Below the pieces are notes generated by a model. The model saw nothing but the letters and a program-made list of their open reading frames with translations, was not told the DNA's origin and did not search any database. The position numbers and the translations under genes were made by a program. Below, in pieces: positions 55,468 to 64,000 of a DNA stretch of 64,000 nucleotides (positions within the stretch are counted from its first letter, which is position 1; the number at the start of each line of letters is the position of its first letter). This DNA is from Euborellia annulipes (taxonomy: Eukaryota; Arthropoda; Insecta; Dermaptera; Anisolabididae), in NCBI GenBank assembly GCA_023213315.1, contig JAKCPI010002496.1:98633-162632 (forward strand), written 5' to 3'.

Positions 55468-56513
55468 TTTCATCCTATTCTCACTCAATTAGTTTTGACA
55501 TTATTCTATTCATTTAATCCTCCAACATTGGATTTTATTCCCAACCAATATCCCTCATAATCCCCTGGATAATAACCCGGTCCCTTAAAATTAAAAAAAT
55601 ATATAATCTTTTCTTAAATATATTTATCCAATTATCCAAAGTTATAATTCATATTTTCAAGAGGTGAGAAAGTGTAGAAGGAATCGGGGGTTAAATTAAA
55701 TACTCTAAGAAGAATGAAAGAGAGAGAGAGAGAGAGAGAGAGAAGGCCAGAGAATGTGTTATTATCAGATTCCCAATCTAATATGGAATGTCATAAATTT
55801 TCTCTTTCACGTCATAAGCATTTGCCTTCTTCCTTCCTTCTCTGCTAAGTCCGTCTATTATAATTAAAATCTCAACTTGGCTACCATGTTGCTCTCTCTC
55901 CCTCGCTGTGTTATGGTAACTAAGTTATTATAGAGTACACAATCAGGAAATAATATTGTTTGTTTATAAATTGCGGAGATTTCCTAGTTTAATTAGATGA
56001 AATTTTGGATTATTGATTTGACCTTTATCATATCTATTTTAGTGCAAAAATGCATGATGACGTCGAAATTTTCCATTTTAATTTAATAATGGTTTTTGAT
56101 AATCTTCCATTAACGAATTAACATGAAGAAACAAAAGATGATCAGTTTTTTTTTTTTTTTTTTTTTTTTTTTTCCTAGGGCGTTTTCGCTATGAATGTCG
56201 TTCAGGTTTAATTGAAAAATACAGGACCAAATGGATTGATGCTAATTGGATCATTAAAAGAGAAAGAGAGAATGTGCCAAGCTGGCTGTTTGGTTTTAAG
56301 CGTTCAAAAACGCTGATTGGCATTTTTTTCTTTCTCCCCCCCCTTCACTCTCGGTTTGTTAAATAAAAGCAAATTGATAGTGTGTGCAAGTTAATCACAC
56401 GTGTTGTATTAAAATTTTTAAATAATTATTGAAAACGAGAGCTTCCTTTCATTGATCATTGATGACGCCATTAGACTCGTTTTCTAATAATTATTAGAAT
56501 ATTATTACGATAT

Positions 56514-56514
<1 letters not shown>
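55468..56514. other. Non-coding stretch
   Basis: Holds the (GA)n tract at 55715-55742 and a long T-run at about 56145-56173. No gene recognised. Confidence 0.5.
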
Positions 56515-56549
<35 letters not shown>

Positions 56550-56764
56550 GAATGGGTGCATAAGGTCCGAAGACCTATAATGACCAATAGTCTCATGCAG
56601 CCAGGAAGAAAATAAAAACAAAAGGAGAAGCATAAGGGGGAAACACAACTGCGGGAACTGAGAAGATGCCTGTTGAGGTTAGACTTGAAAGTCTGAAGAT
56701 TGTAGGTTTTGGGGAAGATAGACGCAGGGAGCTTGTTCCAATCACGGGAGGTCATGGGGACAAC
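56515..56764 (-). pseudogene. LINE 3' fragment (end of reverse-transcriptase ORF and poly-A)
   Basis: The minus frame begins RDWNKLPASIFPKTYNLQTF and KSNLNRHLL, the conserved C-terminal tail of non-LTR retrotransposon polymerases. The sequence after it is 3' untranslated region: TGGTCATTATAGGTCTTCGG, ACCTTATGCACCCATTCC, then about 32 A. The element is 5' truncated to 250 bp. ATATTCT and ACATTCT flank it as a probable 7-bp duplication. The same UTR end recurs at 59701-59756. The lineage (Jockey- or CR1-like) cannot be decided. Confidence 0.75.
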
Positions 56765-57165
56765 ATTCTATAGTTCTTTGGCTTTCTAAAAATCATTCAT
56801 TCATTCAATTATTAACGAAATTATAAACAAAAACGTCATCAAAGAAAAAACACTAGTACACTCACTGGTTGAAAAAAATAAACTTCTTTTTCTTTTACAA
56901 GTAGAAAGAAAGATGAGATTCTAGAAATATTTTTTTTAATAATATTTAATAAAGTTAGTGCTCGTGACTCGATGCTCAGAGTGGATTCATTAGCTTCTCG
57001 TGGTAGGGTTCGCTTTTTAATTCAATTGAAGACCATTTTTTCGATCAGTGAGTGTACTTGTGTTTTTTTCTTTGCTCACGTTTTTGTTCATAATTTCGTT
57101 AATTATTAACAGATTTTTACGAATGAATGATTTTTAGAAAGCCAAAGAACTATAGAATATCAAAA
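56765..57165. repeat. Imperfect inverted repeat
   Basis: ATTCTATAGTTCTTTGGCTT, TAACGAAATTATAAACAAAA and CACTAGTACACTCACTG at the left recur inverted at about 57036-57165. The LINE fragment sits at its left edge. GAGCTTCCTTTCATTGATCA near 56437 has a direct counterpart near 57283. Confidence 0.65.
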
Positions 57166-57331
57166 ATATATGTTTTTTGCGTTCAGGGGTATCTAAAATT
57201 GTATTAGGGGTGACTAAAACAAAATAAATCTTAAAAATTTCGATTTTTCTAAACTTGTCGACTAGTGTAATTATTGAAAAGGAGAGTTTCCTTTCATTGA
57301 CCATTGATGACGTCATTTCGTTTTCTAATAA

Positions 57332-58125
57332 TTTAATTCCTCCCTCTCAAATTTCCTATCAGAGTATAATATTTATTTTAAATGGTGTCCCCGGATGAAT
57401 AGCTAAATATTTCAAAAACATTTTTTTTATTTATGATCATCATCCTTTGAAGTTACAAATCACAAATCGGTGAATGTAGCAGAGTTTTTAAAATATAAAA
57501 ATATTACTTTTTTTTTATTTTAAACTTTTATATACGGTATATTTTACATTACTTTGATTAAAGATCTCTTTTTTTGAATTGTTAATTTATTTTTGAATTT
57601 TTATCCATCATCATCATCATGACAGGATTGCATGTTCTTAATATTCATTCATTCATATCAAATAAAATAATGCACTCTGGGTTAGAGTCGTAAACTTTAT
57701 CTGGATCCCTCCCCAGGCACTAAATTTAAGGACCGCCCTACCTACAAACAACCTACCGTAGCTACTATGTTTATTACTTCACAAAAACAAAAGGCCAAAG
57801 TTGATTACCACTAAAATACTTTTTATATTTTATTTTCATTAAAAAAAAAAAAACTACGAGTAAGTGAGATTTTTATTGAAATTGTTTTAATTTTTATGAC
57901 AAATTCGTTCATTTTTTTTGCTTACGAGATGATAAAACAACAAACTTTTTTGATTAATTGCCCCGGATCTCTTTAACAGAGGTCTGCGCATGCTCAGTTG
58001 TAGAAATTAGCAAAATTAGCTCTAAAGCAATTAATCGAAATAAACTCTAGAGTTTTGTCATTTGGGTTGTTTATTTTTTTCAGCAAGGAAATTATGGTGA
58101 ATAAAAGACTTCTTAATCTGAATCA
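57332..58125. other. Non-coding stretch
   Basis: (ATC)n near 57605-57620; otherwise nothing recognised. Confidence 0.5.
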
Positions 58126-58133
58126 CTTATGAG

Positions 58134-58781
58134 TAGGGCTCGGATTTCGCCCTATTTGCCTTTTTTACTTTTTTAATTTATGGCTTAAAATTTAGGCCAA
58201 TATGATATGTATACGTTTCATGAAATTCTGAATAAAATAAGAGGCATTTGTTAGTGCCTATAATGCCTATTTTGGCCGATTCTGGGTTTTGGTGCCTATT
58301 TCATCTATAAATGCCTTTTTTAGTGCCTATTTTAAGTTCAAATAGCCAATTTCAATTTTTTACGAGCTATACATAGCCTAAATTTAAAATTTTTTGAATT
58401 ATTAAGAAAGGGAGGGGGGTAAATGGGGTAATTACTCTCCCCTCCCCCGAGATTTAAAAAAAATACTTTTTTGAAAAAAAAAAAAAAAAAAATTTATTTT
58501 TAATGTAAAATTTTAAAAATTAGTAGGGCCTACTTAAAAATTTGATTTGTATTTATATTCTGGCAAACAAGTACAGAATGAGCCTTTAAATTACCGAAAT
58601 TAAGAAAAAATTGTGTGCTATGCGACCAGTCACACCAGAATACCAAAAATAAGACATTAATTTTTAAAAATTTTTATATTATTTCTTAATTTCTGCCTTT
58701 TAAGTGCCTATTTTAATAATTTTTAGTGCTTAGTTGCCTGCCTATTTTAAAGATTTTAAGTGCCTATAAATCCGAGCCCTA
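58134..58781. mobile_element. hAT-like element with nested element
   Basis: Inverted ends TAGGGCTCGGATTT, perfect 8-bp duplication CTTATGAG (58126-58133, 58782-58789). Subterminal repeats GTGCCTATTTTA and TTAGTGCCTA occur on both sides. No transposase. A hAT-like body without its ends occupies 58408-58645. Confidence 0.8.
58408..58645 (+). mobile_element. Nested copy related to the 48.9 kb hAT-like MITE
   Basis: It shares TTTATTTTTAATGTAAAATT, TATTCTGGCAAACAAGTACA and GTGTGCTATGCGACCAGTCA with 48911-49198. The terminal CAAGGGCGGAT motifs are missing. Confidence 0.65.
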
Positions 58782-58789
58782 CTTATGAG

Positions 58790-59424
58790 ATAAAACTATG
58801 AACACCATAATTGGTTTTTGATGAGAAAATTGAATTATTTTTTTGTCATTTTTTTTTTTTTTATTATTAAATTTTAGTGTTTATTAAATATTGACACTTT
58901 TTTTTCAAGAGAGTGAATTTTGCAAGAGTTGATAGAAATATTTACCTACAAAGTGAAAAAAAGAGGGGGTTAACGAGAGTATTTCATCCGAATCACTCTT
59001 TCATCCACTTTTTTTTTTTTTACTTTATTTGTGTTTAAATTTTTTTTTTTTTTTAAAGAAGAGATAATTCCATTTTAAGCTTAATTAAACCCAATTTATG
59101 TTTTGTTTATTCATTCATCTTTAAAAGGGAAATATTTTAAAAAATGTCATCGTATGAGGATTTCTTTTTTTGCTCTTGTTTTGATAAATATTAAATAGAG
59201 AGAATAATTATATAAGCTCTAAGCGTTTTGTAAATAGAGAATAAATTTTATTATTAATTTTTGTCTTTGTCATAGAAATTAACAAATAAATGAATTTGAC
59301 AGATTTTCATATATTCTTTGTTCAGGTTTTGGAAAAAATTGTTACCCAGGGATTTTCAATTATTCAACGTGATATTAATTTTTGTACAATATTTATTTCA
59401 GAAAATTTTTTGAAAATAATTTTA
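58790..59424. other. Non-coding stretch
   Basis: T-rich runs, no gene recognised. Confidence 0.5.
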
Positions 59425-59680
59425 TTATTTGAAATTCCTATCGGGGTCCCCGTTTATTTACCCGAGGTGCTTTCGTGCACGGAGACACACACCTCAAACC
59501 CAACCAGCCTCTGGCCTTAGCCATCTACCGGCACCCCATGAAGTTACATTATTTCCTATCTCTAACTCCTCCTCCTGCTTTCGTCTCTAGCTGGTGAACT
59601 AATCCTTATTTCTGGTTCCAACTGGTTCCTTTTATCCAACCTCTTCTATGCTAGGGAGAATGTCCTAGTTATAAATAGGA
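59425..59680 (-). mobile_element. SINE S2 tail, copy 2
   Basis: GTCCCCGTTTATTTACCCGA, CACACACCTCAAACCCAACC and CTTCTATGCTAGGGAG match 27336-27580 with few differences. The tRNA head is missing. Confidence 0.65.
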
Positions 59681-59700
59681 CACCACCAGATTAAAAAAAA

Positions 59701-59756
59701 AAATACTGGTCATTATAGGTATTTGGACCTTATACACCCATTCCAAAAAAAAAAAG
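59701..59756 (+). mobile_element. LINE 3' end fragment
   Basis: ACTGGTCATTATAGGTATTT, GGACCTTATACACCCATTCC and 11 A match the 3' end of the LINE at 56.5 kb. Confidence 0.7.
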
Positions 59757-59789
59757 ATTAATGAAGATATTGGCTGGAGACTGTGTATA

Positions 59790-60013
59790 TTATTGATGCT
59801 GGATAGGAAGCCAGGATTAGAAATAAAACACAATTTTATTTCAATCTGCTCGTCAACGTTTCGGGTGCTAATCGCCCCCTTCCTCAGGGCTGAGCAGGTG
59901 TCAATTCCTGAGGAAGGGGGCGATTAGCACCCGAAACGTCGACGAGCAGATTGAAATAAAATTATGTTTTATTTCTAATCCTGGCTGCCTACCCAGCACC
60001 AATAAGAATAATA
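59790..60013. repeat. Palindromic hammerhead-like insertion HP-8
   Basis: Arms of about 100 bp: GATGCTGGATAGGAAGCCAG, GATTAGAAATAAAACA, TTTTATTTCAATCTGCTCGT at the left, inverted at the right, each ending in a hammerhead-like module (59855-59887 minus, 59908-59940 plus) that face each other across GGGCTGAGCAGGTGTCAATT. No clear target duplication. Confidence 0.75.
59908..59940 (+). ncRNA. Hammerhead-like module, right arm of HP-8
   Basis: CTGAGGA, spare A, stem GGGGGC-type hairpin around GATTA closing with CACCC, then GAAACGTC. The mirror module at 59855-59887 has GAAACGTT. Stem I is short. Confidence 0.5.
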
Positions 60014-60459
60014 TAGATAATTTTCAATTTGAACTTAACACTAAAATAAATTGCGAGAAAAAAAAGGCGAGAGAAAAGCGATATATTACAAGTGTTGACA
60101 GGGTATACATATAATTCTAAAGGGTTTTCAAAATAGCCCATTAGGTAATTAAGTTTGAAAATTAATGGGGGTTTTACTTTAGTGCTTTCTACCTCTTGTA
60201 AGTAGTTAGTTCTCCCACCACATCACCTCTCTCTTCTTTCCGATACCATTAAAGATGAAGGAGGGAGGAAATCCCTCATATATTGTTTCAATCATTGAGC
60301 AACAAATATGATATACTTTGTTACTTTCACAGCATGTTATGTAAAACAATTCAGAAAAGAGTCGTTTTGACAAAACATTCCTTATTACAATTCAAATAAA
60401 AGTTAAAAATATAACCTGTATTATTGATATTGAAAAATTATTTTAAGTTTTTAACTTAC

Positions 60460-60573
60460 TCTGTAGAGTGCTCCTTTCGAGACATATCGGCCGACCGCTT
60501 GATTCTAATAATCCAACACGATACGCCATGAAGAATCTCGCCGAATTCAGCCTCCATTCTCATGCTGGCCATA
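60460..60573 (-). CDS. Candidate exon a of duplicated set
   Basis: Minus strand: acceptor TTTCTTTTGTTTTAG, donor GTAAGTT. The 114-bp segment (a multiple of three) is open in one frame, starting MASMRMEAEFGEILHGVSCW and continuing IIRIKRSADMSRKEHSTE. Exon c below encodes the similar AEIVEILQGITNWFL. I do not recognise the family. The donor side CTACAGA|GTAAGTT recurs in exons b and d, so this is a tandemly duplicated unit. An untranslated RNA is an alternative. Confidence 0.35.
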
Positions 60574-60647
60574 CTAAAACAAAAGAAATAATATTTAGAA
60601 TGATTTTACATCAAATTTGAGAATATTTACAAATTTCCCGAACTTAC

Positions 60648-60794
60648 TCTGAAGACTGCTTCCTTCGGCTCAACTAAAAACTAATCTAATCCCACTATGT
60701 ATGGCCATGGCAAAGAGTTCCTCTTCTTTAAAGAGACGTGGAACGAAGGTAATCCTGAAGACTTAGAAGTCTGGCTCCGCAAGCCAACGGATTC
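60648..60794 (-). CDS. Candidate exon b of duplicated set (not fully open)
   Basis: Acceptor TTTCTCTTGTTTTTAG, donor GTAAGTTCG, 147 bp. No frame is open throughout: the longest starts ESVGLRSQTSKSSGLPSFHV and stops after 37 codons. The 3' third matches exon d (GATTAGTTTTTAG, TTGAGCCGAAGGAAGCAGTC). It may be untranslated or decayed. Confidence 0.25.
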
Positions 60795-60935
60795 CTAAAA
60801 ACAAGAGAAATTTTGATTTGAGAATTCATAAATGAATGAGAGATTAATCTACAGTGAAATTAATTTTGAGACACTTTAGTCGTTTATGTCGTTTGGAGTC
60901 AAAAAAAATATTTTCATTTTATTTCTAAAAAAAAA

Positions 60936-61590
60936 TATGGTGTGACTGGCGCACAGCACACAACTTTCTCTTACCTTCCGTAATCGAAAGTTGTGTTCTG
61001 TGCTTGTCACACCAGATTTTTTGAATCGACATATATTTAGTCTCCGACAGTACGGTACATTCGATTTTCAAGATGTAAAATTTATATGGGCAAATATTTA
61101 TATTTTGATACCATGGCAACCATTTCTCCTATCTTTTCTATGGAGAGCAAGAGTAAAGTGGTCTTCAGAAGATTTCAATGACAAAATGAGAATATACACA
61201 TCTTTGAAAGGGAATCTAAAAAAAGTTGATTTATGAATTTAAAAAAAAAATAGTTGAAGCGAATTTAGAGAAAATCGAAAAAAACTGAAAAAGTGCATCA
61301 GTAAAGTACTAGTACTCTTTGGCTAATTTTGTTCAAAAGCTTCCGGTCACGTCCCATGGGGGTGCCTAACTTAAATATAAAATTTTAACCTCATAACTCT
61401 TTTAGTTCTTGAGATATTTTGTTCACAGACACACAGAGAGACAGACAGACCATGTCGCGAAAACCACTTTTTTGGATTCCGGGGACCTCAAAACGTGTAT
61501 ATCCATCAAAATCTCGACACCGCATTTTTGACATGAATCCAATACTTTCTCTCTATATATATTAACATATATACATAGGTAAGAGAAAGT
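60936..61590 (-). mobile_element. HEL1 element, complete
   Basis: A 655-bp copy between the candidate exons: end hairpin (first base of the end changed, TATGGTGTGAC), GATACCATGGCAACC, the ACTAGTACT box, CACAGACACACAGAGAGACA microsatellite and start at the right. A-runs flank it. Confidence 0.85.
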
Positions 61591-61659
61591 AAAAATTTAT
61601 CTTATTAAAATGTTGAGCAGTTATTTTTTAATAGACTTGTTAGATTTAATATTACTTAC

Positions 61660-61726
61660 AAAAGGAACCAGTTGGTTATGCCCTGAAGAATCTCGACGAT
61701 CTCGGCCCCCACTCCCACCCTAACCT
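61660..61726 (-). CDS. Candidate exon c of duplicated set
   Basis: Acceptor CTTCTTTTGTTTCAG, donor GTAAGTAAT, 67 bp. One frame reads VRVGVGAEIVEILQGITNWF, similar to exon a (AEFGEILHGVSCW). The protein-level and nucleotide similarity (CGAGATTCTTCAKGGC) supports duplication. Confidence 0.3.
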
Positions 61727-61810
61727 CTGAAACAAAAGAAGAAAGGCACAATTAGATTTTATAACACAGTATAAATAATGTGAAAAATATTTCAAATCTC
61801 TTTAACTTAC

Positions 61811-61899
61811 TCTGTAGACTACTTCTTTCGGCTCAACGAGGTCTTGATTCTAAAAACTAACCTAAACCCAAAATCTATGACCGGGGCGGCCATCTAATT
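61811..61899 (-). CDS. Candidate exon d of duplicated set (stop-containing)
   Basis: Acceptor AGAAGAATTTCATTTTAG, donor GTAAGTTAAA, 89 bp. It shares AGAATCAAG and CTACAGA with exon a, but the frame corresponding to exon a has a TAG stop (IKTSLSRKK then stop). Confidence 0.25.
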
Positions 61900-63327
61900 C
61901 TAAAATGAAATTCTTCTCTTCTTTTCTCCTTCTTCTTCTTCTTCTTTCTTGAGAGGGTCGCGAACGCGGACACTCCCGGAAGGCAGGTAAGCCTTCAATT
62001 CAACTTAAATCGGAAACGATACGGAAAAAGGCCCCTAAGGAAAGAATAAAAGGAAAAAAAAAACACACACACATACTCATACAAACACACTCAAAGCACA
62101 GATCAATTAATCTGCCCACCTGCCTAATCAAAGTCATTTACTAACGAACTAAAATAGAGCAGAGATAATTGATCTGATATTCATTCACGAGTTAGGATGG
62201 AAGTCCGGTAAATACAGATACTTAAGATCCCCCTTGATTGCTCATCTCAGAAACAGAATGACGTTGTTCAAGATGCATGCTGAAAAAAAAAGAACCCTAA
62301 AAGCTAACAACATCCTATACGAACTCCTAACATCTTGAACATTAACTCACTCTGCCCTGAAACAATCAAGGCCCAGAACACAGCACTGACCACCGGGACT
62401 TCGGAGAAAGAGAAAACTCTTTCTCTCAAATGCGCGAAAGGGAGAGACACACACACACAACGATAGAGGAATTCTCCTAGTCCCTTTAGACATCAGTCAA
62501 GAGCGAATTGAATCCTCTCCTGGGAGCCCTGCCTAACTAAATGGGAGAAGAACAACAACACCCTATGCCAGTAAGAGGGACAATTCGCAATTGACCAACA
62601 TCCAAGAGAACGTCAGAGAACTCAGACAAAGAAGGCCTAAACCCCAAAAAATATATCTAAACCGTGAGTGAGCGTAGAGATTTTCTAATAAATGTTTCGC
62701 CCTTTATAAATAACCTGTCTATTGCTAGATAATCTATTAAGAATTGCGTGTATTCTTAAACATTAGAGTAAAGATAGAGTGAGAGATCCCCATACACGCA
62801 AAACTTAAACCTAATATTATAAATATTAGAATAGCTAAAATAATAAGGCATGCACACTCGAATTGTCTCATATGTTGATGTTGCTCCCACGGTGGGATGA
62901 ATGAGCTCTGTGCATTTCCCACCGATTTATAATATTATCAAGAGACACAACTTACTATTTGCACATTGATCATTCATCCAACGGCTTGAGAAATCTGCAT
63001 TTGGGTACTCAAATATAAAATCCTACTCTATTTTAATATCCTTTAAAAGGTTCAAATAAAATGATATGATATTAAAAAAATATAAAATTTTTAAAATTAT
63101 TATTAGACAAATTTTGTAAAAGTAATTTAAAAAAAAATTAATTTAAAAATTGTAAAATTATATCGTTAAAGTATTTATTGAAAAAGGGACTCTGAAATGG
63201 GAGAAGTACATGTATTAATGACATCCTATCTATGCACCTATGTTAAAATATCCTATAGTATTTAGGCCGAATTTAGAAAATTCAAAAAAAAATTTTGAAA
63301 ATCCTGAATCTATCACTCTACGCTCAC
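61900..63327. other. Moderately GC-richer non-coding stretch
   Basis: 61900-62700 is less AT-rich than the rest of the window and contains further donor-like words on the minus strand (CAGA|GTGAGTT near 62350, ATA|GTAAGTT near 62955), so more exon duplicates may be present. The 61-residue minus frame at 62737-62922 begins at GTG, not ATG, and is not called. Confidence 0.4.
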
Positions 63328-63499
63328 GTAAATGTTCATACAGACTTTTGAATGTAGCTGCTACCCTCAGGAATCAGCTGCAGTGGCTGCTTTGATGACA
63401 CAGGCGACCTCGAGGGGATCCTCCTCTTCAAGAACGTCGAAGACGATGTTAATGACGGCTGCGCTATGATGTCACTTATCGAAGGCGATTAGTCGATAT
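63328..63499 (-). CDS. Possible exon, low support
   Basis: Acceptor CATTTCTATTTTAG, possible donor GTGAGCG. One frame reads INIVFDVLEEEDPLEVACVI then KAATAADS and a stop, preceded by another stop. The composition is coding-like (GC-rich third positions), but the family is not recognised. It could be a terminal exon using an internal acceptor. Confidence 0.25.
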
Positions 63500-63694
63500 C
63501 TAAAATAGAAATGGAAAAAAAAATTTAAATAATTTTCATTTATTTTGACTTATATTCATATTTATTTAAATAAAGTTAAAATAAACAACATTTGAAAGCG
63601 GTGAAAAATAATGTATTAATATTACACACCCATGAAGTGTGATTTTATTTTTAAAAAAATGCGCGCATCCGTATCTTACTGACTACCAATTGTC

Positions 63695-63727
63695 CTGACG
63701 AAGGACGCGACTTGCGTCCGAAACGTC
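63695..63727 (+). ncRNA. Hammerhead-like ribozyme module, best-folded copy
   Basis: Six-pair stem I (ATTGTC before, GGCAAT after, one wobble), CTGACGA, spare A, perfect stem II GGACGC/GCGTCC with loop GACTT, then GAAACGTC. The downstream sequence AAATAAAAAATTGGATAAAG and GATTAAATTTTTGTCTGGTT matches the 3' flank of the HP-4 module, so these are two insertions of one family. Confidence 0.6.
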
Positions 63728-63804
63728 GGCAATCGAAATAAAAAATTGGATAAAGATTGATTAAATTTTTGTCTGGTTTCTTTTTTTATTACCGTTACTT
63801 GTAT

Positions 63805-63882
63805 TCTGTGCGTCACACCAGATTTTTTGTGATGACATATTTCGTTTCCACCGATATATTAAAATTCAAGATATAAAATTGC
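63805..63882 (-). mobile_element. HEL1 end fragment
   Basis: GTATTCTGTGCGTCACACCAG, TGTGATGACATATTTCG and ATTCAAGATATAAAATTG are the inner side of the HEL1 end. The outer hairpin arm is missing. Confidence 0.65.
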
Positions 63883-64000
63883 CCCCCCCGAAAAACAAGA
63901 CCATTGACCACCCGCCGGAAGCCTTCGATACTGTATTTCTAATGTAAATAACTAAATTTTAAAATTCAAATGGCCGAAATGACGCGGCCGTCTCGTCTAG

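Noticed and set aside
62737..62922. Small minus frame that looks like a myristoylated single-pass membrane protein
   Set aside because: The first codon is GTG on the minus strand, not ATG, there is no acceptor site just upstream, and hydrophobic stretches arise easily from AT-rich DNA.

Overview
This is an AT-rich, intron- or intergenic-like stretch of animal nuclear DNA. I place it in an invertebrate, probably an arthropod, because of the very high A+T content, a mariner of the group common in arthropods, tRNA-headed SINEs, hAT, Harbinger, Tc1 and Transib-type repeats, and consensus GT-AG splice signals. I cannot name the species. There is no bacterial-style gene organisation and no intact protein-coding gene. 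Nearly every long open frame in the window is a by-product of a repeat or of AT-rich sequence.

The window is a mosaic of nested mobile elements, and many boundaries can be read directly because one element interrupts another. (1) A non-autonomous family here called HEL1 (about 650 bp, some 24 full or partial copies, roughly 10 kb in total) starts ACTTTCTCTTACC, ends CACACCAGA, and sits in T-runs. The inverse of its first 13 bases lies 27 nt inside its far end within a terminal hairpin. The layout resembles Helentron-derived (HINE) elements. (2) A second class consists of palindromic insertions of about 110-1000 bp flanked by 12-15 bp target duplications. Many carry a hammerhead-ribozyme-like module (CTGANGA, hairpin, GAAAC-GTC), as expected from Penelope-like elements or retrozymes. 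Three others have tRNA T-arm-like sequence at the centre. (3) DNA transposon relics include a 1.93 kb Transib-like element with RSS-type CACAGTG ends and a CGTCG target duplication, a mariner deletion derivative, hAT elements with 8-bp duplications, and several MITEs. (4) tRNA-derived SINEs and a truncated poly(A) LINE make up most of the rest.

Layout: 0-8 kb holds a Harbinger-like MITE, family R1 interrupted by a hammerhead palindrome, HEL1 copies and SINEs. 8-16 kb holds a hAT MITE, a SINE with perfect duplications, HEL1 nested in HEL1, and a hammerhead palindrome. 16-20.5 kb holds two R2 elements, one carrying the Transib-like insertion. 21-26 kb holds the mariner relic, a 289-bp direct duplication around a HEL1 fragment, a 63-base poly-G run and a hAT insertion. 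26-41 kb alternates HEL1, SINE and palindromic insertions. 44-52 kb holds the best nested structures, including a 1-kb palindrome. 52-64 kb holds MITEs, a LINE fragment, nested hATs and further hammerhead modules.

The only signs of host genes are short minus-strand segments with good splice sites: one at 33.6 kb and a tandemly duplicated set at 60.4-61.9 kb. They could be exons of a minus-strand gene whose introns fill the window. Two of the five contain no full-length open frame, so they may instead be untranslated or decayed duplicates.
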